DNA of 64,000 bases from Corynebacterium breve. Its GTDB lineage: Bacteria; Actinomycetota; Actinomycetes; Mycobacteriales; Mycobacteriaceae. Location of the stretch: the NCBI RefSeq assembly GCF_030252165.1, contig NZ_CP126969.1, positions 1,426,001 to 1,490,000 on the forward strand. The letters run 5' to 3'. Under the pieces are notes generated by a model. It was not told where the DNA came from. It worked only from the letters and a program-made list of their open reading frames with translations, and did not search any database. Shown piece by piece: positions 33,680 through 44,339 of the stretch (position 1 is the first letter of the stretch; the number at the start of each line of letters is the position of its first letter). Position numbers and translations under genes: made by a program.

Positions 33680-35146
33680 CTAGACGATGAGATTTTGTTG
33701 TCCACCGCGCGTCGCTGCGTCAGTCCCGTCCCAGAATTCGACGTTCTTGAGCTCCGGCAGCATGTCGCGGTGGAAGACGGGGTCCTTGCCTTGTGCGCGC
33801 TGCTCGGTGAAGTTCTTGAGCAGCTTGATGGCAACCCCACCCAGCGGAACGATCGCGACTAGGTTGATGAAGACCATGAGTGCTGCGAAGGTATCGCCCA
33901 GCGCCCACACCAGCGGGATGGACCCAACTGCGCCAAAGAATACGAAGCCCAAGACCACTGCGCGGAAGAGATTCAACACGGTCTTCGACTCAGTGAGGTA
34001 CTGAATGTTGGCCTGCGCCAAGTAGTAGTTGCCGATAATCGATGAGAACGCCAAGAAGAACAGAATGAACGTAAGGAAGTGCGTGCCCCACGCCCCGACG
34101 GAATCGGACAATGCAGCCTGAGTAAGCGATGCGCCTTGGATTTCTTCACCATACTTAGGGGTTGGACCGAGCAGGATGATAAAAGCGGTGATGGAACATA
34201 CGACGAGGGTGTCAAAGTACACGCCCAGCGTCTGAACCAGCCCTTGCTTCACGGGGTGGGAGACGGTAGCCGTCGCAGCGGCATTAGGAGCCGACCCCAT
34301 GCCGGCCTCGTTGGAGAACAAGCCGCGGCGCACACCGTTCATAAATGCAGCACCCAATGTTGCGCCGGCGATCTCTCGCAGTCCCAGCGCGTGCGTCACG
34401 ATATCGGAGAACATCCGAGGGATCTCGGTGATGTTCAGTGCGAGGACGATCACACCGACGATGATGTACGCACCTGCCATGAACGGAACGATGATCTGGG
34501 TAGCACTGGCGATGCGGGTGACACCACCAAAGATGATGGCGCCGGTAAGCAAAGCGACGGCTGCACCGATGATGAGTTTGAAAGTCGTAGAGTCGGCGTG
34601 GAAAGACTGGCCCATCGATTCCACGATGGAATTGGTCTGAATGGCGTTGTAGACAAATCCATATGTGATCGACAGCGCGATGGCGAAGAATACCGCGAGT
34701 GGCTTCCAACCTAGGCCGCGTGTCATGTAGTACGCAGGTCCGCCGTGGTAGTTGCCGTCCTCGTCCTTGGTTTTCCACAGCTGCGCCAGGGTGGATTCGA
34801 TAAATGCGGTCGCGCCCCCGATGATCGCGATTAGCCACATCCAAAAGACAGCACCGGGGCCGCCCATCGAGATCGCAACGGCCACACCCGCCACATTTCC
34901 CGTGCCCACGCGTGAGGCCGCGGAGATGGTGAAGGCCTTGAACGCGGAGATGCCGTCGTCGTGACTATCGCGATCGTCGGTTGCTGGCTTTTCGGCGACG
35001 TAGCGGAACATGTCGGGCAACATGCGCAGCTGGACGACGATGGTTCTGACACCGAAGTACACGCCTGCCAAGATGAGAACCCAAGGGACAACCATCCAGA
35101 GGTTGTCGTTGATAGTCGCAGTAATAAACTGCTCTGCTGTTTCCAT
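33680..35146 (-). CDS. Sodium:alanine/glycine symporter family (AGCS, AlsT-like) transporter
   Basis: This 488-residue membrane protein has about eleven predicted spans. It carries the AGCS signatures ISAASRVGTGNVAGVAVAISMGGPGAVFWMW near the N-terminus and FMNGVRRGLFSNEAGMGSAPNAAATA in the middle. Family members import Ala, Gly or Gln with Na+. The ATG at 35146 is taken as the start; a TTG two codons upstream also opens the frame. Neither has a good ribosome site. It is divergent from nothing and lies 60 bp after mutM in the same direction. Confidence 0.9.
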   Translation of the reverse strand: METAEQFITATINDNLWMVVPWVLILAGVYFGVRTIVVQLRMLPDMFRYVAEKPATDDRDSHDDGISAFKAFTISAASRVGTGNVAGVAVAISMGGPGAVFWMWLIAIIGGATAFIESTLAQLWKTKDEDGNYHGGPAYYMTRGLGWKPLAVFFAIALSITYGFVYNAIQTNSIVESMGQSFHADSTTFKLIIGAAVALLTGAIIFGGVTRIASATQIIVPFMAGAYIIVGVIVLALNITEIPRMFSDIVTHALGLREIAGATLGAAFMNGVRRGLFSNEAGMGSAPNAAATATVSHPVKQGLVQTLGVYFDTLVVCSITAFIILLGPTPKYGEEIQGASLTQAALSDSVGAWGTHFLTFILFFLAFSSIIGNYYLAQANIQYLTESKTVLNLFRAVVLGFVFFGAVGSIPLVWALGDTFAALMVFINLVAIVPLGGVAIKLLKNFTEQRAQGKDPVFHRDMLPELKNVEFWDGTDAATRGGQQNLIV

Positions 35147-35206
35147 GAGCAAAGAATAATACGTGGAGCTTTGCTTCCGACGCGTTATGCCCGGAAAAAA
35201 TGGTGG

Positions 35207-36028
35207 CTAAAGCTTCTGGCAGTTTTGGCAAAAGTAGCTGGATCGGCCGTTGACCTTCGTGCGCACAATCGGCTGGCCACACCGCGCGCACGGCTGATCC
35301 ACCTGCCCGTAGGCGTTGAGCGAACGCGAAAAGTATCCACTTGCGCCATTGACGTTGACGTAGAGCGCATCAAAACTAGTGCCACCTTGTTCCAATGCGC
35401 GTAGCATGACCTCGCGGGATTCCTCAAGCAAGCGCACCGCGTCTCTTTGCCGCAAAGCCTTCGCCTTCCTCGTGGGCAAAACGCCGGCCGCCCACATTGC
35501 TTCATCCGCATAAATCGACCCAATGCCTGACACAATCGATTGATCCAGCAACACCGTTTTCACCGCTGAATTCTTCTTCCGCATCCGGCGAGCCACCTCA
35601 GCCGCATCGAATTCTCCCTCGAACGGATCAGGGGCGATGTGGGAAACGGTGGCAGGGATGTCGTCCATAAGCGGGGCGTACTGCCAATAGCCAAACGTGC
35701 GCTGATCGACAAAAGCGAGTTCACGGTCGCCCAGCTGGGCACGAATGCGCAGATGTTTGCTTGTTACCTCGCCAGGCTTGCCGACGAGCATCTGTCCGCT
35801 CATGCGCAGATGAATCACCAATGCAAAGCCGTCGGAGAGCACGAACCAGAGGTACTTCCCGCGTCTGCGGACATCATTGATTACTAGCCCTGGGAGGATG
35901 TCTTCAAGGCGCACGTCGTTGCCCCGAGCCGCGCGCGGGTGCAAAACCTCTACTTCGTCGAAGGTTGCACCAATGAGGTGGTCGGCAAGTCCGCGGCGGA
36001 CCACCTCAACTTCAGGAAGTTCGGGCAC
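35207..36028 (-). CDS. mutM: Formamidopyrimidine-DNA glycosylase
   Basis: This 273-residue bifunctional glycosylase/AP lyase removes 8-oxoguanine and FaPy lesions. The mature N-terminus PELPEVEVVRRGL supplies the catalytic Pro and Glu. RRGKYLWF contains the conserved Lys. VSGIGSIYADEAMWAAGV carries the helix-two-turn-helix. The C-terminal zinc finger has four Cys (CARCGQPIVRTKVNGRSSYFC..C). Its GTG overlaps the rnc stop (TAGTG), indicating coupling. Confidence 0.95.
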   Translation of the reverse strand: MPELPEVEVVRRGLADHLIGATFDEVEVLHPRAARGNDVRLEDILPGLVINDVRRRGKYLWFVLSDGFALVIHLRMSGQMLVGKPGEVTSKHLRIRAQLGDRELAFVDQRTFGYWQYAPLMDDIPATVSHIAPDPFEGEFDAAEVARRMRKKNSAVKTVLLDQSIVSGIGSIYADEAMWAAGVLPTRKAKALRQRDAVRLLEESREVMLRALEQGGTSFDALYVNVNGASGYFSRSLNAYGQVDQPCARCGQPIVRTKVNGRSSYFCQNCQKL

Positions 36029-36795
36029 TACTGCCCCAAACCGGCGACCGCTTCAGGGTGGTCGTGCAAGAACTTCACTGCCTCGCGTGCGGCTTCCTGC
36101 TCCGCGAGCTTCTTGTTCGGGCCGATGCCCTTGCCACGCACGGTATCTCCCACAACAACTTCGGCGGTGAAGGTCAGATCATGCTCGGGACCTTCAGATG
36201 TTGCGCGGTAGACGGCCATCGGCGCCTTGAGCTCCGCGAGTCGCTCTTGAAGTAGCGTCTTCCAGTCCTGGTGGCGACCTGTGGCAGATGCCGTGCGGAT
36301 CTTCTCATCGAAAAGGCGCAGGATCACGTCGCGCGCGGGTTCGAAACCGTGCTGGCGGTAGATGGCACCGAAGATTGCCTCGGTGGTGTCAGAAAGAATC
36401 GAGTCCTTCTCGCGCCCCTCGGTGACTAGCTCGCCCTTGCCCAACAGAATGTGCTGGCCCAAATTGATATGGCGAGCAATGTCGGCGAGGCCGTAACGGG
36501 ACACGATCGACGCGCGCATTTTCGAAATATCGGACTCGGGGCGAGACGGATACAGCTCGTAGAGTTTTGTCGCCACGGACAGTCCCAGAACAGCATCGCC
36601 GATGAACTCAAGGCGTTCGTTGTTCGGCAAATGTCCGTGCTCGTTGGCAAAACTGCGGTGGGTTAGAGCTAGGCGCAGGTGATCGTCGTCAAGCGAAATG
36701 CCGAGTTGTTCCAGCAGCGGGGTGTGATCGACTGACTCGTAGGCGATCTGCCAGGCTTCGGCGCCACTGATTTTGTGTTTCTTGGCGCGGCTCAC
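36028..36795 (-). CDS. rnc: Ribonuclease III
   Basis: This 255-residue dsRNA endonuclease acts in rRNA and mRNA processing. The catalytic domain has the signature NERLEFIGDAVLGLSVA and the second metal box DTTEAIFGAIYRQHG, with acidic residues intact. The C-terminal dsRNA-binding domain (about 180-247) ends in GKGIGPNKKLAEQEAAREAVKFL. It overlaps the upstream YceD-family gene by 4 bp (GTGA) and the downstream mutM, forming a tight operon. Confidence 0.95.
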   Translation of the reverse strand: MSRAKKHKISGAEAWQIAYESVDHTPLLEQLGISLDDDHLRLALTHRSFANEHGHLPNNERLEFIGDAVLGLSVATKLYELYPSRPESDISKMRASIVSRYGLADIARHINLGQHILLGKGELVTEGREKDSILSDTTEAIFGAIYRQHGFEPARDVILRLFDEKIRTASATGRHQDWKTLLQERLAELKAPMAVYRATSEGPEHDLTFTAEVVVGDTVRGKGIGPNKKLAEQEAAREAVKFLHDHPEAVAGLGQ

Positions 36796-37328
36796 AGGAA
36801 CTTCTCCAGACCGGCCCAGCGTGGATCAACTCGCTCTTCCTCGCCTGAGACTCCATCGGGAGCCGGGACATCTGTGGACTCACTGTCGCAGGACGGCTGG
36901 CAGGTTGGGTTGAACGGCAACGACAGGCCAGCCTCGTCGATGAAGGCTTGCTCAAGATCAACACAGTCGTCCTCGACGCGCTTGACCTCGTCGCCGGAAC
37001 CCATATCCTCGTCATCCTCGGGGTCGCCGGTGATGAACTCGTCGTGGGTGGAAAAGACCTGGCTGATGGTGACGTCGTGTGTCGGAGTGAGCTCCTTCAA
37101 GCAACGCACGCACTCGCCTTTCAGCTGTGCGGTCGCGGTGGCATCCACCAGCACGCCCGAGCCCAGGTTGGTCAAAGTAGCGACAACTGTGACGTCGCCG
37201 CCAGCAGGGATTGCGATCATTTCTGGGCCGATTCGCGAAGGAGACGGCCCAGTCTGGGTGACAACCTGCGGCATGCCGTCGCCGTGTAAAACCTCGACGA
37301 CGTTAAATACAAAGGGATTAGTAGCCAT
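36792..37328 (-). CDS. YceD-family (DUF177) protein
   Basis: This 178-residue protein has the DUF177 layout: N-terminal PFVFNVVEVLHGDGMPQVV, a central strand region ending in LKGECVRCLKEL, and a C-terminal segment with CVDLEQAFIDEAGLSLPFNPTCQPSC. The Cys pairs (ECVRC and CQPSC) could bind zinc. DUF177 proteins are linked to 23S rRNA accumulation in plants and bacteria and often precede rpmF. Here rnc follows instead, as in mycobacteria (Rv2926c-Rv2925c). Confidence 0.88.
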   Translation of the reverse strand: MATNPFVFNVVEVLHGDGMPQVVTQTGPSPSRIGPEMIAIPAGGDVTVVATLTNLGSGVLVDATATAQLKGECVRCLKELTPTHDVTISQVFSTHDEFITGDPEDDEDMGSGDEVKRVEDDCVDLEQAFIDEAGLSLPFNPTCQPSCDSESTDVPAPDGVSGEEERVDPRWAGLEKFL

Positions 37329-37360
37329 AACAGTTCCCCAGCCTACCGCTCAGAGGGGCT

Positions 37361-38170
37361 TTAAGCGTAGTCGCCGGGCTGCTCAGTGCGCGGGCGACGA
37401 ACGCGCTCGCCGCGATCTGGGCGCTCGTAGCGCGCAAACTCTTGGCGCTGCTGACCCTGGCCGGCGGTGGTGCCAGGTACACCGGAAACGCCGGCGCCTC
37501 GTCGCAAAGCACTGCGATCGCGGGTCACTGTGCGCAAAATGCCGGAGAGGGACTCTTCGAATTCGCCAAGCTTTGTGTCAACGAAGTCATCACACTCGGT
37601 GCGCAGACGATTCGACTCGGAGTGAGCAGATTCGACGATGCGGTGCGCTTCCTCGTCGGCGCGCTTCATCACTTCTGCCTCGCTCACCAGGCGAGTCTGT
37701 TCTTCAAGACCGTCGGAAACGGAACGCTCGTAGGCGTCGTTGCCTTCCTGGATGAGGCGATCTGCCTCGGCCTGGGCACCATCAAGGGTGCGGGTTGCCT
37801 CATCGTGAGCCCGCTGAACTGTGTCATTCGCCTCGGCCTCGGCGTTGGCAACCATGGCGGTCGCGCGCTGCTGCGCATCCTGGAGCATGTCCTCGGCTTC
37901 GTTGTGAGCATCGGTAACAAGGCGCTGTGCCTCGTCCTCAGCATCGGCCACCATGCCGTCGGCACGTTCTTGTGCGCCGCGGAGAATTTCATCTTGCTTG
38001 TCTAGGACATCCTGCGCGTCGTCAATTTCAACGGGCAGAGCGTTGCGAAGGTCGTCTAACAGCGCCAGCATTTCGTTGCGTGGCACCATGCAGTTTGCTG
38101 TCATGGGCACGCCGTAGGCCTGCTCCACATTATGGACAAGTTCATCAAGTGCTTCAAAGACGCGATACAT
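37361..38170 (-). CDS. SepIVA-like DivIVA-family coiled-coil protein
   Basis: This 269-residue protein begins MYRVFEALDELVHNVEQAYGVPM. It is then almost entirely a heptad-rich coiled coil with repeated AxxxAxR/AxDE blocks (about 60-205) and ends in an Arg/Gly/Gln-rich disordered tail. Sequence style and position next to DUF177, rnc and mutM match mycobacterial SepIVA (Rv2927c), a septation factor affecting cell division and envelope growth. The ATG at 38170 is chosen over upstream in-frame starts because it gives the conserved N-terminus. Function in this species is inferred. Confidence 0.82.
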   Translation of the reverse strand: MYRVFEALDELVHNVEQAYGVPMTANCMVPRNEMLALLDDLRNALPVEIDDAQDVLDKQDEILRGAQERADGMVADAEDEAQRLVTDAHNEAEDMLQDAQQRATAMVANAEAEANDTVQRAHDEATRTLDGAQAEADRLIQEGNDAYERSVSDGLEEQTRLVSEAEVMKRADEEAHRIVESAHSESNRLRTECDDFVDTKLGEFEESLSGILRTVTRDRSALRRGAGVSGVPGTTAGQGQQRQEFARYERPDRGERVRRPRTEQPGDYA

Positions 38171-38256
38171 GCCTCTCAGCGTACTTGCGATAGTGCTGCT
38201 ACCTCGGCAATGCCAGCGGGCGTGTCTGGGCGCAAGACATCGCGCGGGCAGCCTTA

Positions 38257-38290
38257 CGCAAATCCGTACGACTGGCCGTACGGTTTTGCG
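38257..38290. repeat. Inverted repeat between the SepIVA-like gene and gdhA
   Basis: CGCAAATCCGTAC and GTACGGTTTTGCG match over 12 of 13 positions around an 8-base loop. It lies 87 bp before the SepIVA-like ATG and about 80 bp past the gdhA stop. It may be a second gdhA terminator or a protein-binding site; the sequence alone does not decide. Confidence 0.5.
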
Positions 38291-38325
38291 GAATGTACCC
38301 AAAGAGACACTTTGCGACGACAAAA

Positions 38326-38353
38326 CCGCCGCCCACGCACTCGTGGACGGCGG
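38326..38353 (-). terminator. Rho-independent terminator after gdhA
   Basis: CCGCCGTCCACG / CGTGGGCGGCGG arms (one mismatch) with a short loop, followed on the minus strand by TTTTGTCG, lie 18 bp past the gdhA stop. Confidence 0.75.
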
Positions 38354-38371
38354 CCGAAATCGTCGTAAAGC

Positions 38372-39775
<1,404 letters not shown>

Positions 39776-39947
39776 CTATACTTGAAGGTCTTTACCTTTG
39801 CCCTTGGAGACATAGCTAACGCACAAGAGTTTTCACCTATTTCAGCGTTTTAGCAAGTCTTTAGCCCCCTGCCGAATAAAAACGCACCTTAAGTCCTATT
39901 CGGTACGATCTTTAAAGTTGTCCACGCGATTGTTTAGAATGACCTGC

Positions 39948-41114
39948 ATGACTACACCCTCCGCGTCCGCTTCTAGCCCCATCGATGACCTCAACCACTC
40001 AGACGTCCGTGTCGTTATCGCGCCGGATTCTTTCAAGGGCACAGCTAGTGCCGAGGAGGCCGCCCAATGGCTAGGCGAAGGTGTCCGCCAGGTTATCGCC
40101 AACGCGCAGATCCAGCTCGCCCCGATGGCTGACGGTGGCGAAGGGACCTCAGCGAAGTTCGAAGGTGAGCGCATCACCCTGCCAACGACCGATGCTGCCG
40201 GGCGACTCACCGAAGCCACCTACACCTTCAACGCCGAAACCGAGACCGCGTATATCGAGGATGCCGCCGCCTCTGGCCTTCCAGCAGTAGCAGACAAGCC
40301 CTGTGCGGCGACCGGCGATACCTACGGCACCGGCGTTTTAATCGCCGACGCTGAGACTCGTGGCGCCCGCCGCATCGTCCTTGGTCTGGGCGGTAGCGCC
40401 ACTGTAGACGGCGGCACCGGCATCCTTGTCGCCCTCGGGGTGAATCCGCTGAACAAAGAGGGCTACACCCTGCGCCCGGGCGGCGCAGCTCTCACAGACC
40501 TTGACGATTTCGACCTTGCCAAAGCCAACATCCCAGCCGGCGCCGTGGACTGGATCCTGCTGACTGATGTAGATTCCCCTGTCACCGGCCCGCATGGCGC
40601 AGCCCACGTCTTCGGTCCGCAAAAGGGGGCAACCGCCGAGGACATCGAGCAGCTTGATCGCGGTCTAGCCCGCCTCTGCGAAGTCACCGGCATCGATCCT
40701 GAAACCCCGCGCTACGGCGCCGCCGGCGCCATCCCTGTGGGTTTGGTGTGGCTGTCCACCACGCTCCACGGCAACGACGACCACATTCAGGTTCTCAGCG
40801 GTGCCGAGGTCCTCGCCGCCTCGATGGGCCTTCCCAAGCTAATCAACAACGCCTCCCTGGTCATCACCGGCGAAGGCGCATACGACGAACAGACCGCCTC
40901 GGGCAAGGTTGTCAACACGGTCATGTCGCTTGCCGACGACTCCCCCGCCGTCGTCGCAGTTGCTGCCGGAAAGATCGCTGCCGATCTCCCTGCGAGCGTG
41001 ATTGGAACGGAGTTGTCGTCGCTAAGCGAGGCGGGTTCTGTCGCCGAACAGCTGCGGCGCGCTGGTGCCCAGATCGCGGTGGACTACCTGAGGATCTCCA
41101 CCGTCCAAGGGTAA
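39948..41114 (+). CDS. Glycerate kinase (glycerate 2-kinase family)
   Basis: This 388-residue kinase of the GlxK/GarK type phosphorylates D-glycerate. Signatures are VVIAPDSFKGTASAEEAAQWLGEGV, APMADGGEGT, ATGDTYGTGVLIADA, LGLGGSATVDGGTG and ITGEGAYDEQTASGKVV. In-frame ATGs occur at 39939 and 39948; the latter is chosen. Its last 31 bp overlap the convergent small gene at 41084-41485. Confidence 0.92.
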   Translation: MTTPSASASSPIDDLNHSDVRVVIAPDSFKGTASAEEAAQWLGEGVRQVIANAQIQLAPMADGGEGTSAKFEGERITLPTTDAAGRLTEATYTFNAETETAYIEDAAASGLPAVADKPCAATGDTYGTGVLIADAETRGARRIVLGLGGSATVDGGTGILVALGVNPLNKEGYTLRPGGAALTDLDDFDLAKANIPAGAVDWILLTDVDSPVTGPHGAAHVFGPQKGATAEDIEQLDRGLARLCEVTGIDPETPRYGAAGAIPVGLVWLSTTLHGNDDHIQVLSGAEVLAASMGLPKLINNASLVITGEGAYDEQTASGKVVNTVMSLADDSPAVVAVAAGKIAADLPASVIGTELSSLSEAGSVAEQLRRAGAQIAVDYLRISTVQG

Positions 41115-41485
41115 AGCGACGCTAGTTCGAAGTCGGTTTCTCTTTCCAGCGCTACCGGATCGGCGGGTAAATCTGCCTTCGGTGTCAAGATGCGCGAGAG
41201 TCCCATCGCGAGCTGGTTATAGGAACGCACGTTCTGCGCTTTGACGACGATGCGATGCATGCTGGCTCCCGCAGGATCTTCACCGCGTTCTTCGCGGTAT
41301 ACGTTGCGCAGCTGATCGGCGGTGAAATCGTCACATTCCTGGCCGGCGGTGTGGGCAATTTCACCTTGAGTGAGCATGTTCTTTGACTCCAGGATTGCTA
41401 CCGCACGCTGGAACGCTTCGTAGACGTCGCCGGCTGCTGTGGGCGGCGTGTCTGGGATCAAAATGTCAAACTGGATAGACGGCAT
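41084..41485 (-). CDS. Conserved hypothetical protein, 133 residues
   Basis: The protein reads MPSIQFDILIPDTPPTAAGDVYEAFQRAVAILESKN..., is mildly acidic and has no signal peptide or membrane segment. I recognise no family. It looks real: codon pattern and composition match the neighbours, and only 30 bp separate its ATG from the divergent DUF4921 gene. The 3' end overlaps the glycerate kinase gene by 31 bp tail to tail. Confidence 0.7.
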   Translation of the reverse strand: MPSIQFDILIPDTPPTAAGDVYEAFQRAVAILESKNMLTQGEIAHTAGQECDDFTADQLRNVYREERGEDPAGASMHRIVVKAQNVRSYNQLAMGLSRILTPKADLPADPVALERETDFELASLYPWTVEILR

Positions 41486-41515
41486 GATCTAACAATAATC
41501 AATAGTGTTGAGAGT

Positions 41516-42850
41516 ATGACGTTTCCAGTTCACTCCTACCGCGATGCCATCACCACGATGGCCGACGGAACCATCAAACAGATCAATCCGTTTTCAGGCA
41601 CTCAAGTGTGGACCGTCCCGGGACGAGGCAATCGTCCCATCTCTAAGCCAGTCAAAGACCCGCAGCCGCTTACCGACGAAGACTTCACCCACTCGTGCGC
41701 CTTTTGCGAGGCTTTCCCGCTGAAGACCCCGCCGGAGAAGTCCCGCATGATCAAGGGGCACGATGGTGACTGGCACATCTTGCGTGGCCTCCTACCTTCG
41801 GAGATGGATCAGACCCAGGCCTACTACCGCCGCGTTCCGAATCTGTTTGAAATCGTGTCTTACGACTACTGGGTGAAAAATTATGGCTTCCAGATGGACT
41901 CGGAAACAGCATTCCAAATGGGCCGCTATCTTGCAGATGAGCAAGGCCGCCAGCACGTCATCGACATTGTTCGCACGCGCATGAACGCTTCTGGTGGTGC
42001 TGGCGACACCAAGACGGATGAGGAACTTCTGGAACTAGCTCCAACCTACTTCGCAGGTGGCCACGACGTGATCGTGTCGCGTCGCCACTACGAAGATGGC
42101 GCCACCAACACCTCGCAGTTAGCGTCCTCCGGCACGATGACTCCCGACGAGCATTACGGGTTTATCGCCTTCACGATTGACTCGATGCGGGATCTGTATG
42201 AGCGCAACCGCTACGCGCCGTATGTCGTTGTGTTCCAAAACTGGCTCGCCCCCGCGGGCGCTTCGTTCGATCACCTGCACAAGCAGCTTGTAGCCATCGA
42301 CGAGCGTGGCGTGCAAACCGACATGGAGATCCAGAAGCTGCGCACCAACCCCAACATGTACAACGAGTGGGGCGTGAACTACGCCAGCTACAAAAACTTG
42401 GTCATCGCAGAGAACGACTACGCCATTTTGATCGCGGGCTTTGGCCACCGCTATCCAACGATGGGACTGTACTCCAAGTCCGCCACCTCGGAACCATGGC
42501 TGCATACCCCAGAAGAGATTCGCGGTATGTCGGATCTGCTCCACGCGTGCCACGCCGCCGCCGGACCAGATGTAGCGTGCAACGAGGAATGGCACCACAA
42601 GCCGGTGGACCTGGATATCCCGATGCCGTGGCGCATCAACGTCAAGTGGCGCGTCTCTACCTTGGCAGGCTTCGAGGGTGGCACCAAGGTCTACGTCAAC
42701 ACCTTGTCGCCGTACAACATTCGCGACCGCGTTGTTTCGGCCATGTACCGTCTCCGCGCGGAGGGCCGGATCGATTCCACCATTCGCATCGCTACCGAAT
42801 GCACCCCGGCGCGCAATGTGCTCAAGTACAACCCAGCGCTCAACGTCTAA
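41516..42850 (+). CDS. DUF4921-family, GalT-like (HIT superfamily) protein
   Basis: This 444-residue protein has an N-terminal metal-site-like HSCAFCEAF. The central GASFDHLHKQLV resembles the His-x-His-x-Gln catalytic strand of galactose-1-phosphate uridylyltransferases. A conserved C-terminal YVNTLSPYNIRDRVVSAMYRLRAEG follows. The family is typical of corynebacteria and relatives; a nucleotidyl-transfer or phosphorylase activity on sugar or nucleotide phosphates is plausible but not established. It is followed by a strong terminator. Proximity to glycogen phosphorylase is suggestive only. Confidence 0.82.
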   Translation: MTFPVHSYRDAITTMADGTIKQINPFSGTQVWTVPGRGNRPISKPVKDPQPLTDEDFTHSCAFCEAFPLKTPPEKSRMIKGHDGDWHILRGLLPSEMDQTQAYYRRVPNLFEIVSYDYWVKNYGFQMDSETAFQMGRYLADEQGRQHVIDIVRTRMNASGGAGDTKTDEELLELAPTYFAGGHDVIVSRRHYEDGATNTSQLASSGTMTPDEHYGFIAFTIDSMRDLYERNRYAPYVVVFQNWLAPAGASFDHLHKQLVAIDERGVQTDMEIQKLRTNPNMYNEWGVNYASYKNLVIAENDYAILIAGFGHRYPTMGLYSKSATSEPWLHTPEEIRGMSDLLHACHAAAGPDVACNEEWHHKPVDLDIPMPWRINVKWRVSTLAGFEGGTKVYVNTLSPYNIRDRVVSAMYRLRAEGRIDSTIRIATECTPARNVLKYNPALNV

Positions 42851-42883
42851 GGGGCAATCAAAGGGCTGGGTCCTCGCAATTTG

Positions 42884-42920
42884 AGCGGTAGTGCACTAGG
42901 TTTTGCACTACCGCTTTTGT
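42884..42920 (+). terminator. Rho-independent terminator after the DUF4921 gene
   Basis: An 11-bp perfect stem (GCGGTAGTGCA / TGCACTACCGC), 8-base loop and TTTTGT tail lie 35 bp past the stop. Confidence 0.9.
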
Positions 42921-42942
42921 CTACGTAGGGAGTTGTTTGCGC

Positions 42943-44199
42943 GTGTCCAAAATTGCTCGGCTTTTGCAGAATCACACGATTGATCTGTCGTGGCAGCGCT
43001 CTGTTTACGAGTGGCTTCACGAGCATCCTGAGCTTTCTGGCCACGAACAAGAGACCCATCGTGCGATCGTCGCCGAGCTGGAAAAGTACGACTGCGAAAT
43101 CGTCAGCCCCATCGGTGGCTACGGGGTTGTGGCAATCTTTCGCAACGGTGAAGGTCCCACCGCGCTATTCCGCGCCGACATCGACGGCCTCCCAGTGAAA
43201 GAGGCAACCGGTGTGCCGTTTGCGTCCACGCGCGTGCGCCCCGGCGCCGACGGAAACCAGGTGGGTGTCATGCACGCCTGCGGTCATGACATGCACGCCA
43301 CCGCCTTACTCGGTGCCTGCGCGCTCATCGACGGCTCCCGCGACTCGTGGCAAGGCACCTTCATCGCCTTATTCCAGCCTGCCGAGGAAAATGCCATGGG
43401 TGCCACCGCCATGGTCCATGACGGTCTGCTTACTCGGGTGCCTCGCCCCGATGTCTGCTTTGGCCAGCACGTCATGCCGGGTCGCGCCGGTGAGGTGCAA
43501 ACGAAGCCTGGCCCGCAATTCGCAGCGTGCGATTCCATTCGCATCCGGATTCCTGGTCGCGCAGCACACGGTTCTATGCCACATAACGCCATAGACCCGA
43601 CCTATATCGCCGCGATGGTCGTCGTGCGTCTGCAGGGCATCGTCGGCCGTGAGGTTGATCCCAACGATTTCGCCGTGGTCTCCGTGGGCACCCTACGAGC
43701 CGGTTCGACCAACAACATCATTCCCGCCGAAGCTGAGTTGGTTCTCAACTGCCGCTTCTACAACGATGATGTCAAGCGCCGGGTCTATGCGTCGATCAGA
43801 CGAGTCGTCGAGGCGGAGTGTATTGCCTCGGGCATCGAGGATGCGCCAGAGCTGGAGTTCTTCGCTCACGGTGAGCTGCTAGACAACGATCCCGAGGTTT
43901 TCGCGCGTGTGCGCACCACCTTCGACTCTGTCTTCGGCGATGTCTCTGTGGATGCCGAGCGCCGCACCGTATCGGAGGATTTTGCCAACATCCCATTGGC
44001 CTATGGTTCCCCGTATCTTTACTGGGTGATTGGTTGCACCCCGCACGAGGTGTGGGACCGCGCGGTAGCCAACAACTCCGTAAAAGAAGACGTGCCCGTT
44101 AACCACATGGATACATTCCTGCCCGACTATGAGCTTACTGTCGACGCAGCTACGCACGCCGCGGCCGCGGCCGTGCTTACTTACCTTGGCGCCGAGTAG
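42943..44199 (+). CDS. M20-family amidohydrolase (M20D, hippurate hydrolase/IAA-amino acid hydrolase type)
   Basis: This metallohydrolase of about 418 residues cleaves amide bonds of N-acylated amino acids or similar small molecules. The metal site is seen in MHACGHDMHATALLGA and QPAEENAMGATAMV, then PRPDVCFGQHVMPGRAGEV. The lid/dimerisation domain contains GRAAHGSMPHNAIDPTYIAA, and the last ligand lies in NHMDTFLPDYELTVDAA. A GTG at 42943, about 10 bp after GGGAG, is taken as start; a TTG two codons earlier is the alternative. The natural substrate is unknown. Confidence 0.9.
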   Translation: MSKIARLLQNHTIDLSWQRSVYEWLHEHPELSGHEQETHRAIVAELEKYDCEIVSPIGGYGVVAIFRNGEGPTALFRADIDGLPVKEATGVPFASTRVRPGADGNQVGVMHACGHDMHATALLGACALIDGSRDSWQGTFIALFQPAEENAMGATAMVHDGLLTRVPRPDVCFGQHVMPGRAGEVQTKPGPQFAACDSIRIRIPGRAAHGSMPHNAIDPTYIAAMVVVRLQGIVGREVDPNDFAVVSVGTLRAGSTNNIIPAEAELVLNCRFYNDDVKRRVYASIRRVVEAECIASGIEDAPELEFFAHGELLDNDPEVFARVRTTFDSVFGDVSVDAERRTVSEDFANIPLAYGSPYLYWVIGCTPHEVWDRAVANNSVKEDVPVNHMDTFLPDYELTVDAATHAAAAAVLTYLGAE

Positions 44200-44339
44200 C
44201 CAGTGCGCTTGATCGGCACAGGTCACACATGACGACGGCTATTGAGAGTACTTTATTACGAGAAATACCCACGATTGTTGGATAGACTCTGCCCAGTACG
44301 GTTTCTTTCCATTTATCGTAGAAATACGTGAGGTATTCA

